DNA of 64,000 nucleotides, taken from NCBI GenBank assembly GCA_036389275.1, contig DASVQE010000068.1:47476-111475 (forward strand), in the 5' to 3' direction. The notes beneath the pieces were generated by a model, which saw nothing but the letters and a program-made list of their open reading frames with translations, was not told the origin of the DNA and made no database searches. Both the position numbers and the translations under genes were made by a program. The DNA is from QHVT01 sp036389275 (lineage in GTDB: Bacteria; Acidobacteriota; Thermoanaerobaculia; Gp7-AA8). Positions 17,601 to 29,800 of this stretch are shown in pieces; position 1 is the first letter of the stretch; every line of letters begins with the position of its first letter.

Positions 17601-20600
17601 GCGTGCTCGAAGACGTCGCCTTCACCGCGCCGCTGGTCGTCGACGAAGGCGAGCGCCGCGCGGTGCAGCTCATCGTCGACCGCGACGGCGCGCACGCGCG
17701 CTTCGAGCTGGTCAGCCGCAACACCGGCGACTCCCGCTGGGTCGCGCACTGCAGCGGCGCGATCGCTGCGCTGCACCTCGTGCCGCCGCCGTCGCCGACC
17801 TCGCTCGACGACGTCGCCGCGCGCTGCAGCGAGACGATGTCGCACGACGACTTTTACGCGCTGATCGAGCGCGCCGGCTACAGCACCGGCCCGAACTTCC
17901 AGTGCGTCCGCTCGATCCGCAAAGGCGCCGACGAAGCGCTGTGCGTCGTCGAGTCGCACGCGAGATTCGATGACGACGCCATTCACCCCGGCCTCATCGA
18001 CTCGCTGCTGCAGACCGTGCTGCCGGCGTGCGAGCGCAGCGCCTCGTCGATGCTCGACGGCGAGAGCGTCCTGATCCCGCTGCACATGGCCGCCGTGCGC
18101 GTGCACCGCCCGCTGGCCGGCGCGCTCACCGTGCACACGCGCGTGAGCGTCGCCGCCGGCCACGTGAAGAGCGCGATCCGCGCGTACGACACGAGCGGCG
18201 CGCTCGCTCTCGAAATCGAAGACTTTCTGCTCAAGCAGACCGACAAGGCCACGCTCTATCGCGAGCTGCGCAGTGACGACCGCTCACTGCTCTACACGAT
18301 TCAGTGGAGCGAGCTCGCCGCCTCCTCCGCATCCCTCGATGCGAACGCGGTGATCTTCCGCGGCGACGCCGCGCAACTGATCGACGTGGTCAGGACGCTC
18401 GCCGCACCGCAGAAGCTCTACATCGTCACCGAGCGCGCGCAGCCGGTGCTCGCCGACGACGTCGTCGATCCGATGCAGGCCACGCTCTGGGGCCTCGGCC
18501 GCGCCATCGCCCGCGAGCTGCCCGATCTCTTCGGCGGCATCATCGACACCGACGACCGCACCGCCGCGCTGCCCGCAGGCGAAGAGCAGCTCGCGATTCG
18601 CAAAGGGCGCCTCTACGCGCCGCGCCTCGTCGCCGCGCCGCGTCCGAAGCCGCAGCGCGCGCTGCCGGACAGCTACTTCCTCGACGTCGGCGCGCGGCAC
18701 ACGCTCGACGACCTCACCTTCAAGCCGCGCCCGCGCGTCGCGCCGGCGGCGAACGAAGTGGAAGTCGAGATCCACGCGTCCGGCCTGAACTTCCGCGACG
18801 TGCTGAACGCGCTCGGGCAGTATCCCGGCGACGCGGGCCTGATGGGCTTCGAGTGCGTCGGCGTGGTCGCACGCACCGGCTCCGAGGTCACGCACGTGCG
18901 ACCCGGCGATGCCGTGATCGTGATGGCGGCGCCCGGCTGCATCGGCAGCCACATCACCGCAGACGCGCGCTTCGTGATGCCGAAGCCGCCATCGATGAGC
19001 TTCGCCGAGGCGGTGACGCTGCCGGCCACGTTCCTCACCGCCTACTACGCGCTGCACGTCCTCGGCAACATCGGCCGCCACGACCGCATCCTCATCCACG
19101 CGGCCGCGGGCGGCGTCGGCCTGGCGGCGGTGCAGCTCGCGCAGGCCGCCGGCGCGGAGATCTACGCCACCGCCGGCTCGCCGGAGAAGCGCGACCATCT
19201 GCGCGCGCTCGGCGTCGAGCACGTCTTCAGCTCGCGCACGCCCGAGTTTGCGAAAGCGATCCTCGAGCGCACCGCCGGCCGCGGCGTGACGATGGTCCTC
19301 AACTCGCTCACGGGTGAGTTCATCCCGGAGAGCTTCCGCGCGCTGACCTCCGAGGGCCGCTTCCTGGAGATGGGAAAAATCGGCATCTGGAGCGAGGAGC
19401 GCGTGGCCGCGGTCGACTCCTCGATCGTCTATCTCCCGTTCGATCTGGCCGCGGTGTCGCGTGACAACCCCGCGGTCATCCTGCAGATGTGGGAGGCGCT
19501 GCTCGCGCTGTTCGCGAGCGGCGCGCTCCGGCCGCTGCCCGTCACGGTCTTCTCCATGCGCGAGGCGGAAGAGGCATTCCGCTACATGGCTCAGGCGCGC
19601 CACATCGGGAAGATCGTGCTCTCGCGCGAGGACGAGCTCCGGCGCGAGGCGCGGCGGCAATTCGGACTCGTGCGCGCCGAGGCGACGTATCTGATCACCG
19701 GAGGCCTCGGCGCGCTCGGGCTGGTGACGGCGCAGTGGCTGGCCGACGAAGGCGCGCACACGATCGTGCTCCTCGGCCGCAACGTGCGCGAGTGCGCCGA
19801 GGTCGAGGCCCTGCGCCAGCAGAAGGTCAATGTATTGACGATCGCCTGCGACGTCGCCAATCGCGACGACGTGGAGCGCGTCCTCGACAGCATCCGCACC
19901 ACGTTGCCGCCGCTGCGCGGCATCATCCACGCCGCCGGCGTGCTCGACGACGCCATGCTCGGCGAGCAGAGCGCGGAGCGGTTCGCGCGCGTCTTCGAGC
20001 CGAAAGCGCGCGGCGCATCGAACCTGCACGAGGCCACGCGCGGCGATGCCCTCGACTTCTTCGTTCTCTATTCGTCCATCGCCGCGATCATCGGCAACCT
20101 CGGCCAGTCGAACTACGCCGCCGCGAACGCCTACCTCGACGCGCTGGCCGCGTTGCGACGCCGCAACGGCCTGCCCGCCACCAGCATCAACTGGGGACCG
20201 TGGGCCGACGCCGGCATGGCCGCGTCGCTGTCGAACGAGCGCTTCTCCGCGCAAGGCATCCGGTTTCTGAAGGCCGCCGACGCGCTGCGCACGCTCAAGC
20301 TCGCGCTCGAGGAAGAGCTGACGCAGGCCTGCATCGCCGACGTCGACTGGAGCGCCTACGCCCGCGCCCACGATCTCGATCCGTCGCGCGGCCTCTTCGC
20401 CGCGGTCGGCGGCGCGGCGGAGGCGAAGGTGGCGGCTACGCAGAGCAAGCGCGATCTCGTCGCCGAGCTGCGCGGCGCGCTGGCCGTCGAGCGCCGCCAA
20501 CTGCTGACGAGTTTTCTCGCCGACCTCGCCCGCGAAGTCCTCGGCTACGGCGAGTCGGACGTCATCACGCCCGACCGTCCGCTCACCGAGCAGGGCTTCG

Positions 20601-20809
20601 ACTCGCTGATGACCGTCGACATGCGCAACCGCCTCGGCAAACACCTCGGCGCGCCGCTGCCGGCCTCGCTCCTCTTCGACCACCCGACCCTCGAGCGGCT
20701 CGCCGACTACCTGCTGCGCGATGTGATCGCGCTGGAGGAAACGCCCGCCGCGACCGGCGACTCCGCCGACGCGCTGCTGCAAGAAATCGACGACCTGGTG
20801 AACTCCTGA
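14660..20809 (+). CDS. Fully reducing PKS module, KS-AT-DH-ER-KR-ACP
   Basis: A 2049-residue type I PKS starting by ATGA overlap with the previous gene. An N-terminal coiled-coil docking helix (residues 1-33) precedes KS (about 36-460, Cys207), AT (about 557-834, Ser645 in GHSIGE, HAFHS indicating malonyl-CoA), DH (about 918-1193, His953 in HQIFGRIISP, Asp1114 in HPGLIDSLLQ), ER (about 1346-1654, NADPH motif HAAAGGVGLAAVQLA), KR (about 1675-1903, Ser1805, Tyr1819, and VLDD marking B-type stereochemistry) and ACP (Ser1982 in GFDSLM). All catalytic residues I can check are present, so it should add a fully saturated two-carbon unit, perhaps iteratively. It holds the only AT in the locus and ends in a short acidic docking tail. 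Confidence 0.96.
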   Translation: MTTTNTEELLRRTYAALKKTESRVAELERARTEPLAVVGMACRFPGGANDPEALWRFLAAGGNACVPVPPERWDASRFYDPSPDTPGTTHAARAHFLSEPVDGFDAPFFGISGKEAVSLDPQQRLLLEVSWEALEEAAIDPHSLRGSNTGVYVGISADDYTQAHRHSGRLERIDGYALTGTCFAPAAGRISYTFGFEGPAIAIDTACSSSLVAVHLASQALRNGECDLALAAGVNLILSPIFHISSSKLGTISPDGQCKTFDASANGYGRGEGCGVVVLKRLSDALAANDRILALVRGSAVNQDGRSNGLTAPNGLAQENVIQRALASAKLTPADVGYIEVHGTGTPLGDPIELEAIGRVMRDARAQDDPLIVGTIKTNIGHLEAGAGVAGLIKAIQCLRHEGIPPHLHLREPSPHIPWERLPLVVPRELTPWPRTSKPRRAGVSSFGFSGTNAHVVLEEAPLQPATSRSARPLHVLPLSARSAEALDDLARRTAEHLLGRDEASLADIAHTLATGRAHFAHRVAVVAATRDEAAKLLGESTPSKRVARGSGAASRPKIAFLYTGQGSQYAGMGRTLYDSQPVFRAALDECAALFPPLLDAIHRGTDEQLQQTELTQPAIFSIEYALTKLWASWGIEPDVVCGHSIGEYAAACAAGVLTLADAMTLVAARGRLMQALPAGGAMIAVSAGEESVAPLLDGDVSIAAVNARGECVVSGDGAAVARIAELLRARGIASQPLRVSHAFHSPLMRPMIGSFSEVASMARYAAARIPIVSTVTGRRTTPSELANAGYWTRQIEATVRFAAAAETLATDGATIFLELGAAPILTNLAARSLRDSSRDESRAFLPSLARGEDDWSRILVTLASLYAHGAEIDWRGFDAPWPRTKQSLPKYPFQRKSYYLQPLADSGVAPAAVDGPTHPYLGRRIESPRLAAGSSLHEALFTPEHPPFLKEHQIFGRIISPAAAHVSMALAAAKAGGAGGVLEDVAFTAPLVVDEGERRAVQLIVDRDGAHARFELVSRNTGDSRWVAHCSGAIAALHLVPPPSPTSLDDVAARCSETMSHDDFYALIERAGYSTGPNFQCVRSIRKGADEALCVVESHARFDDDAIHPGLIDSLLQTVLPACERSASSMLDGESVLIPLHMAAVRVHRPLAGALTVHTRVSVAAGHVKSAIRAYDTSGALALEIEDFLLKQTDKATLYRELRSDDRSLLYTIQWSELAASSASLDANAVIFRGDAAQLIDVVRTLAAPQKLYIVTERAQPVLADDVVDPMQATLWGLGRAIARELPDLFGGIIDTDDRTAALPAGEEQLAIRKGRLYAPRLVAAPRPKPQRALPDSYFLDVGARHTLDDLTFKPRPRVAPAANEVEVEIHASGLNFRDVLNALGQYPGDAGLMGFECVGVVARTGSEVTHVRPGDAVIVMAAPGCIGSHITADARFVMPKPPSMSFAEAVTLPATFLTAYYALHVLGNIGRHDRILIHAAAGGVGLAAVQLAQAAGAEIYATAGSPEKRDHLRALGVEHVFSSRTPEFAKAILERTAGRGVTMVLNSLTGEFIPESFRALTSEGRFLEMGKIGIWSEERVAAVDSSIVYLPFDLAAVSRDNPAVILQMWEALLALFASGALRPLPVTVFSMREAEEAFRYMAQARHIGKIVLSREDELRREARRQFGLVRAEATYLITGGLGALGLVTAQWLADEGAHTIVLLGRNVRECAEVEALRQQKVNVLTIACDVANRDDVERVLDSIRTTLPPLRGIIHAAGVLDDAMLGEQSAERFARVFEPKARGASNLHEATRGDALDFFVLYSSIAAIIGNLGQSNYAAANAYLDALAALRRRNGLPATSINWGPWADAGMAASLSNERFSAQGIRFLKAADALRTLKLALEEELTQACIADVDWSAYARAHDLDPSRGLFAAVGGAAEAKVAATQSKRDLVAELRGALAVERRQLLTSFLADLAREVLGYGESDVITPDRPLTEQGFDSLMTVDMRNRLGKHLGAPLPASLLFDHPTLERLADYLLRDVIALEETPAATGDSADALLQEIDDLVNS

Positions 20810-23800
20810 TGACCGCCACCGAACAGCAGTTGCGCGAGACGCTGGCGAAAGCGTCGGCGAAGATCCGCGAGCTTCTCGCCGCGAACGAGGCGGCGCAGCA
20901 GCAGGAGCCGATCGCCATCGTCGGCCTGGCCTGCCGCTTCCCCGGCGGCGAGTCGGCGGAGGCGTTCTGGGAACTGCTCGCGCGCGGCGGCGACGCCGTG
21001 ACGCCGGTGCCGCGCGAGCGTTGGGACGCGGAGCGCTGGCTCGATCCCGATCCCGATGCGCCCGGCCGGTTGTACACGCGCGAAGGCGCGTTCCTCGGCG
21101 ACGTGGCCGGCTTCGACGCGGGCTTCTTCGGCATCACGCCGCGTGAGGCGGAGGCGCTCGATCCGCAGCAGCGCATCCTCCTCGAGACGAGCTGGCACGC
21201 GCTGGAAGACGCCGCGCTCGACACCCGCGTTTTGCGCGGGACGCAAACGGGCGTCTTCGTCGGACTCGCCAACTACGACTACATCCAGGCGCACATTCAC
21301 TCCGGCGACGCCGCGCGCATCACGCCCTACTCCGGCAGCGGCGTGATGTTCAGCACCGCCGCCGGGCGGCTCTCGTATGTCTACGACTTCCGCGGGCCGT
21401 GCCTGACCATCGACACCGCCTGCTCGTCGTCGCTGGTGGCGCTGCACCTGGCGATGGAGAGCCTGCAGCGGCGCGAGTGCGACGCGGCGCTCGCGGCCGG
21501 CGTCAGCCTGCAGCTTTCGGTCGACAGCGCCATCGCGCTCTGCAAGGTGAAGGCGCTGGCAGCCGACGGACGTTCGCGTCCCTTCGACGACGCGGCCAGC
21601 GGCTACGGACGCGGCGAAGGATGCGGCGTGGTGGTGCTCAAGCGGCTGGCCGACGCGCGCCGCGACGGCGACCGGATCTACGCCGTGCTGCGCGGCTCCG
21701 CGGTGAATCACGACGGGCGCAGCAACGGCCTCACCGCGCCGAACGGACCGGCGCAGCAGGCGGTGATCCGCGCGGCGATGCTGCGCGCCGGCGTCGCGCC
21801 GCACGAGGTCGAGTACGTCGAGACGCACGGCACCGGCACGAAGCTCGGCGACCCGATCGAGTTTCACGCGCTGGCGCAGGTGTTCGGCAAGTCGCCGCTG
21901 CGCATCGGATCGGTGAAGTCGAACATCGGCCACGCCGAGGCGGCGGCGGGAATCGCCAGCGTGATCAAGGTCGTGCTGGCCATGCAGCACGAACAGTTGC
22001 CGCCGAGCATCCACTTCGAGACGCCGAACCGCCACATCGACTGGGACGAGGCGCCGATCCGCGTGGTCGACGCGCTGCAGCCGTGGCGCGCCGATGCCGT
22101 GGCCGGCGTGAGCTCGTTCGGCCTGAGCGGCACCAACGCCCACGTGATCGTCGGCGGCATGCCGCGCGGCGCGAGCACCGCCGCGGACGGACCCCACCTG
22201 CTGACGCTCTCCGCCTCGACGCCGGAAGCGCTCGAGGCGCGCATCGAGGCGATGCACACGTTCCTGGGCACCACCACGGAAGGCGTGCCCGACCTCTGCC
22301 ACACCGCCGCCCGCCGCACCCGGCTCGCCCACGCGATCTCCGTGCGCGGCGCGACGCGCGAAGAGCTGCGCGCCGCGCTGGCCGCGCGCGCGTTCGTAAA
22401 CGCCGATTCACAAACCATCGCCGGCGCGCGCGTGGTGGCGCTGCCGCCCTATCCGTTCCAACACACCCGCTACTGGATGGAGTTGACGCCAGGGCGGGTC
22501 CTCGGGTCCTCGGCTCCTCGGCTCCTCGGGAAGAACGAGAGCCCGTGCGAGCCCGAGGACCCGAGGAGCCGAGGAGCCGAGGACCCAAGGAAGGCAGGAC
22601 CTGTGGACCGACAGAATTCCGTAGCAGACCAGATCGCGGCGATCCTCGCCGACGTCACCGGCATGCAGCCGGAGGCCATCGACCGCAAGCAGAACCTGAT
22701 GGAGATGGGCCTCGACTCGCTCATGCTCCTCAAGGTCGGCCAGACCGTGGAGCGCGCCTTCGGCGTCACGCTCCAGATCAGCCAGTTCTTTCAGGAGCTG
22801 AGCAACATCGAGGACCTGGCCGCCTACCTCGCGCAGCACGCGCCGAGCGCGCCGGCCGCGCAGGTAGCGGTGACAGCGCCGCAGGTCGCGACGCCGGTCG
22901 TGGCCACACCGATGCCGGCGATGCCGCAGGCGAGCGGCGACGTGCGCAGCATCCTCGAACAGCAGTGGCAACTGCTCGCGCAGATGTCGACGCTCGCGCA
23001 GCAGCAGGCCGCGCTGATCGGCACGAGCGCGGCGCCGGCTGCAACCGCGGCAACCGCCGCACCGCCACCGGTCAAGCTCCCGACTACGCACGTCGCCAAG
23101 ACCAACTTCCGCAACCTCAACCTCGCCGGCGGCGCGCCGCTGACCGAACAGCAGAAGCAATTCGTCGACGACGTCGTGCGCCGCCACGTCGAGCGCACCC
23201 GCACCTCGAAAGAGCTCACCCAGAAGCACCGCGACGTGCTGGCGGACTGGAAGCACACGCTCTCCTTCTGGTCGCAGTTCAAGGAAGCGAAGTACCCGAT
23301 CGTCTCCGCCCGTTCCGAAGGGCCGCGCTTCTGGGACGTCGACGGCAACGAGTACATCGATCTCGCCATCGGCATGGGCGTCAACTTCTTCGGCCATCGC
23401 GCGCCGTTCCTCCACGAGGCGCTGCAGCGGCAGATGGACGAAGGGCTCGAGCTCGGGACGCAGAGCGATCTCACCGGCGAAGTGGCGCGGCTCATCCACG
23501 AGCTCACCGGCGTCGAGCGCGTCACCTTCAGCAACACCGGCTCGGAGTCGGTGATGGTGGCCATCCGCCTGGCGCGCGCGGCCACCAGGCGCGACAAGAT
23601 CGTGCTCTTCCGCGAGTCGTATCACGGCATCTTCGACGGCGTCCTCGCGGCGGAGGAGGACGGCGCGATCGTGCCGGTCGGCCTCGGCACGCCGCGCGGC
23701 ATGATCGAAGACGTCTACGTCCTCGAGTACGGCGCGCGCGAGACCCTCGACTTCATCCGCGAGCATGCCGACGAGTTGGCGGCGGTGCTGGTCGAGCCGG

Positions 23801-26800
23801 TGCAGAGCCGCAATCCCGACCTCCAGCCGCAGGGCTTCCTCAAGCAGCTTCGCGCGCTCACGCGCGAGCGCGGCGTGGCCCTGATCTTCGACGAGATGAT
23901 CACCGGCTTCCGCATCCATCCGGGCGGCGCGCAGGCCTGGTTCGGCATCGACGCCGACATCGCCGTCTACGGCAAGATCGTCGGCGGCGGCCTGCCCATC
24001 GGCGTGATCGCCGGCAAGGCGAAGTTCCTCGACTACATCGACGGCGGCTTCTGGGAGTACGGCGACCGCAGCGGCCCGCGCTCCGACATGATCTATTTCG
24101 GCGGGACCTTCGGCCGCAATCCCGCCACCATGGCCACCGCGCATGCCGCGCTGACGCACATGAAGCGCGAAGGCGCGGCGCTGCAGGAAGCGGTCTGCGC
24201 GCGCACGACCGAGTTTTGTGATGCGCTCAACTACTGGCTCGAGCGCGAGCGCGTGCCGTTGCGCGCGAAGTATTTCGCCTCGCAGTGGCGCCTCGTCGCC
24301 GTCGACGATCACGCCCAGCCGCTCGAGCTCGAGCTGCTCTGGCTCCTGCTGATGCAGCGCCGCATCTACACGTGGGAACGGCGCATCTGCTTCTTCTCCA
24401 CCGAGCACGATGACCTGGTCGTGCAGCGCGTGCTCGCCGCGATCCGCGAGAGCATCCTGGAGATCCGCGCCCACGGCTTTCCCTTCGAAGGCGAAGGGCC
24501 GCGGCAGTTCGCCGCGCCGTCGTCGACGCAGCGGCGGCAGTACGCGCTGGCCCAGCGGCCGGGTGGTCAACTTCCTTACCATCTGCCGCAGGCCATGCGC
24601 ATCGACGGTCCGCTCGACGTCGATCGCCTGGAAGCGTCGTTTCGCGAAGTGATCGCGCGGCACGAGAGCCTCCGCACCAGCTTCTGCCTGATCGAGGGCG
24701 AGCTGGTGATGAAGCGGTGGGATGAGCCGCGTTTCTCCATCGAGCGCCTCACCAGCCGCGAGGAGTTCTACCGGCCGTTCGATCTCGCCGCCGCGCCGCT
24801 GCTGCGCGTCGGCGTGCTGCAGCTCGCGCCGGAGCGGCATCTGCTGCTCGCCGACGCGCATCACATCGTCGCCGACGGCCTCTCCTTCAACGTCATCGCC
24901 GCCGAGCTGATGGCGCTGTACGAAGGAGCGTCGCTGCCGCCGGTGACGTACGACTTCCGCGAGTGCGTGGCCATTCACGACGCCGCCGGCGACGCGCGCG
25001 ACGAGGCGTTCTGGCGCGAACAGCTCGCCGGCGAGCTGCCGCTGCTCGAGCTGCCGGCCGACCGCCCGCGCCGCTCCGAGCCCGACTTCCAGGGCGACCA
25101 CGTGCTCACCACCATCGCCCCGGAGATCACGCGCCGGCTCAAGGAGCTCGGCCGCGCCACCAACAGTTCGCTCTACATGATTCTGCTCGCGGCGTTCGAC
25201 GTGCTGCTGCACCGCCTCACGCTGCAGAACGACATCCTCGTCGGCGGCGGCGTCTCCGGCCGCCGCGATCCGCGGCTGGCCAATGCGGTCGGGATGTTCG
25301 TCAACACGGTGGTCTATCGCGCCCGGCCGCAGTGGCACACGCCGTTCCGCGCGCTGCTCGACGCGGTGCGCGCCGACTGCCTCGCGGTTTACGACCATCA
25401 GGACTATCCGTTCGAGAAGATGGCCCGGCTCAACACGTCGCGTCCGCACGACCGCAACGCGCTCTTCGACGCGATGCTGTCGTACGAGAACGCGTCCGAG
25501 CGCGCCTTCCGCATCCGCGAGCTCACCTTCACCACCGAAGAGGTGCGGCTGCCGGCGGCGATGTTCGACCTCGGCCTCGACGTGATCGAGGAGCACGACG
25601 CGCTGCACCTCGACTTCGCCTACGCCACGTCGCTCTTCGACCGCGCCACCGTCGAGCGCTGGTCCGGCTACTTCGCGCGCATCCTCACCGCCATCCTCGA
25701 CGATCCCGAGCGCCCCATCGGCCGCTTCGATCTCCTCGGCGACGACGAGCGCGCGCTGATCGCCGCCTTCAACGAGACGAGCGCGTCGTATCCCGACACG
25801 ACCATCATCAATCTCTTCGAGGAGCAGGCCGCGCGCACGCCGGAGCACCTCGCCACGAACACGCTCACCTACGCGCAACTGAATGCGTCGGCCGAGGAGC
25901 TGGCCGGGGAGTTGCGCGCGCGCGGACTCGGCGCAGGCGACTTCGCCGGCATCCTTCTGCCACGGACGGAACGCTATCTCTCCGCAATTCTGGCGATCCT
26001 GAAGTGCGGAGCGGCGTACGTCCCGCTGGACGTCGATTATCCGGAGGAGCGCACCCGCTTCATGGTCGAAGACAGCGGCTGCAAGCTGCTGATCACGAGC
26101 GACGGCATCGTGTCGCGCACGGTCAGCGCCGCGCCGCAACCGGGCGCCGCCTACGTCATCTACACCTCCGGCTCCACCGGCCAGCCGAAAGGCTGCCTGG
26201 TCACCAACCGCAACGTGGTGCGGCTGCTGAAGAACGACCGCCACGATTTCGATTTCGGCGACCGCGACGTCTGGACCATCGCCCACTCCTTCTGCTTCGA
26301 CTTTTCGGTGTGGGAGATGTACGGCGCATTGCTCAACGGCGGCCGCTGCCTGGTGGTGCCGACGGAGATCGTCCGCGACGCGCCCGCGTTCCGTTCGCTC
26401 ATCGCCCATGAGCGCGTGACGGTGCTCAATCAAACGCCGGGCGCGTTCTACTCGCTGATCGAGGCCGAGTGCGCGGCGTCGTCGCACATGCTCGACCGCC
26501 ATCTGCGCTACGTCATCTTCGGCGGCGACCGCCTCGAGCCGGCGTATCTCCGCCGCTGGTACGAGCTCTATCCCGATGTCGCCCTGATCAACATGTACGG
26601 GATCACGGAGACGACGGTGCACGTGACGTACTACCGCATCACCGCCGGCGACATCCTCGGCAACGCCGGACGGAGCATCGTCGGCCGGCCCATTCCCGAG
26701 ACGACCGTGCACGTGCTCGACGAGGCGCTGCAGCCGCAGCCGCTGGGTGTGGCCGGAGAGCTGTACGTCGGCGGCTCCGGCGTCAGCCGCGGCTATCTGA

Positions 26801-29800
26801 ATCGTCCCGACCTCACCGCGCAGCGTTTCCTCGACACGCCGCACGGGCGCCTCTATCGCAGCGGCGATCTCGGGCGCCTGCTCCCGAACGGCACGCTCGA
26901 GCACCTCGGCCGCAACGACCATCAGGTGCAGATCCGCGGCTACCGCGTCGAGCTCGGCGAGGTGACGCAGCGGCTGCTCGAGCATCCCTCGATCGAGAAG
27001 GCGTTCGTCACCGATCGCGAAGGCGTGAACGGCACGCGGCAGTTGGTGGCGTATCTGGTCGCGTGCGACACGCTCGATGCGGATGCGCTGCGCGCGCACC
27101 TCGCCGCCACGCTCCCGTCGTACATGATTCCCAGCCACTTCGTGCAGCTCGCGGCGCTGCCGCTCACCTCCAACGGCAAGGTCGATCGGAAGGCGCTGCC
27201 GGCGCCGGAGGCGGAGCGCGTCTCCACCGGCAGCGCGTATGTCGCGCCGCGCAACGAGGCGGAGGCGGCACTGGCGGCGGTCTGGTCGGAGGTGCTGCTG
27301 CAGGCCGACGTCGGGATCCGCGACGACTACTTTGCGTTGGGCGGCGACTCGATCACCGCGCTGCAGATCGCCAGCCGCCTGCATCACGCCGGCTGGACGC
27401 TCGAGCTGCGCCACCTCTTCGAGCAGCGCACCATCGAGCGGCTCGCGCCGCTGCTGCGCGCGCGCGACGCGGCGTTTGCGTCTCGTGCAAACGTGGCGCG
27501 GGCTCCGCTCACGCCGATCCAGCGCTGGTTCTTCGCCGAGCATCCGCACGGACGGGAACACTTCAACCAGTCGGTGCTGCTGCGCGCGGCGGAGCGCGTC
27601 GACATTGCGACGCTGCGGCGCGCGATCGAGATGCTGCACGCGCAGCACGAGATGCTGAGCGCGCGATTTACGAGCGACGCGCAGGAGCTCGGCGCGCCGG
27701 CTCCGGCCGTCGAAGTCGTCGAGACCGACGACATTGCCGCGCATGCGGACGCGCTGCAGGCCTCGTTCGATCTCGCACGCGGGCCGCTGTTCCAGTGCGT
27801 GTTGTATCGCAGCGGCGACAGCGATCACGTCTTCCTCCTGCTGCATCACCTGATCGTCGACGGCGTCTCCTGGCGCGTGCTGCTCGAAGACTTTGCTGCC
27901 GCCTACGCCGGCCAGCCGCTGCCGCCGCGCGCCGACTCCTATTTGCGTTGGGCGCAAATCGTCGCCGACTACGCCCGCACCATCTCCGGCGAGAGCGACT
28001 ACTGGCGCGCTGTCGAAGCGGTGCCGGCGCTTTCGATCCCGCCCGACTATGACGCGCCGCGCAACGTCTACGGCGACGCCGTCACCGTCGAGCGCAGCAT
28101 CGAGCAGCTCCCGTCCGGCGCGCCGCTGCAGGAGTTGCTGCTGACCGCTCTGGCGCGCGCGGCGCGCCGCTGCTACGGCGTCGAGCGCTCGCGCATCCTG
28201 CTCGAAGGCCACGGCCGCGAAGAGCTCGCGCCCGGCTCCGACTTTAGCCGCACCGTCGGCTGGTTCACCACCCTCTATCCGTTCGTGCTCGACGACCACG
28301 TGGCCGAGTCGCTGCGCAACATCCCCAGCAAAGGCATCGGCTACTCCGCGCTGCGCTACCTCGCCGGGACCGCATTCGCCGAGCTGCCCGAGGTCGTCTT
28401 CAACTACCTCGGCACCTTCCATGACGATCGTAACGGAGCGTGGGCGTTCGACGACGCCGCCACCGGCCGCGCCCACGGCGACGACGTCGAGCGCGGGCAT
28501 CTGATCGAGATCGAGACGGCCGTCATCGGCGGCAGGCTCCGCATCGCCCTCGCGTACAACAGGAGCATTCACGCAGCCGCGACCATCGAGTGTTTCCTCG
28601 ATGCCTACGTGCAGGAGCTCGAAGCGCCGCGCACCTTTCCGCTCACGCCGCTGCAGGAAGGCATCCTCTTCCACTCGCTCGACGGCTCGTCGTCGTATTT
28701 CGAGCAGCTCTCGTATCGCATCAGCGGTCCGCTCGACGTGCCGCGTTTCTTCGAGGCGTGGCAGGAGCTGGCGCGGCGGCATGAGGTGCTGCGCGCCGGT
28801 ATCGACACCAGCGGCGCGCGTCCGATGCACGTGATGCGCGGCGATGCGCGCATCGAGACGACGTATCTCGACGTGCGCGGCGACACCGACGCAGTGCGCC
28901 GCTTCGCCGACGAGGATCGCGCCCGCGGCTTCGACCTGCGCGGACCGCTGATGCGGGTGGCGGTGCTGCGGACCGGCGAGAGCGACTACGAGGTGCTCTG
29001 GTCGCATCACCACGTCATCCTCGACGGCTGGTCGGTGGGCGTGCTGCATCAGGAGCTCGTGGCCATCTACGACGGCGGCGCGGCGCAGCTCGCGCCGCCC
29101 GCGCCCTACCGCGCCTTCGTCGAATGGCTGGAGTCGCGCGACCAGAGCGCGTCGCGGCGCTACTGGAGCGGCGTGCTGCGCGACGTGCCGCCGCCGGCGA
29201 GCGTTCCCGGCGTGATTGCGGCCGCGCGCTACGACCTGCACGAGGAGATCGTCCGGATCGATCGCGACACGACCCGCGCGCTGCACGACTTTGCCGCGCG
29301 CGCCGGCGCCACCATGAACTCGGTGATCCAGAGCGCCTGGGCGGCGCTGCTGGCGCTCTACAACGATCGCGACGACGTCCTCTTCGGCGCGGTCGTCTCC
29401 GGCCGGCCGCCGGAGCTGCGCGGCGTCGAGCGGATGGCCGGCCTCTTCCTGCAGACCATTCCCGTCCGCGTGCGCGTCGAGCGCGACGACACGCTGGCCA
29501 CGCTCGCCGCGCGCCTTCAGGGCGACGCGCTCGCCGCCGCGCCGCACCACCACTTCGCGCTCGCCGAGATGCAGCAGCTCTCGGGCCGCGCGAAGCCGCT
29601 GTTCGATCACGTGGTCGTGTTCGAGAACTATCCGCTCGACGGTGCCGCCGCGCCGCGCGGCCTCCGCCTCGGCGCGTTCGCAGCGCGCGAGCAGATGCAC
29701 TACGACTACAGCCTCGTCGTCCATCCGAACGAGGAGCTCGAGCTCAAGCTCACCCACAACGCCAACGCGTTGCCGGCCGAATCGGCGGCGACCATCGTGC

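Noticed and set aside
19489..20808. Extension of the hybrid synthase upstream of 20809
   Set aside because: The extra 440 residues are a frame shadow of the KR-ACP region of the preceding PKS; the docking helix begins at the ATG at 20809.
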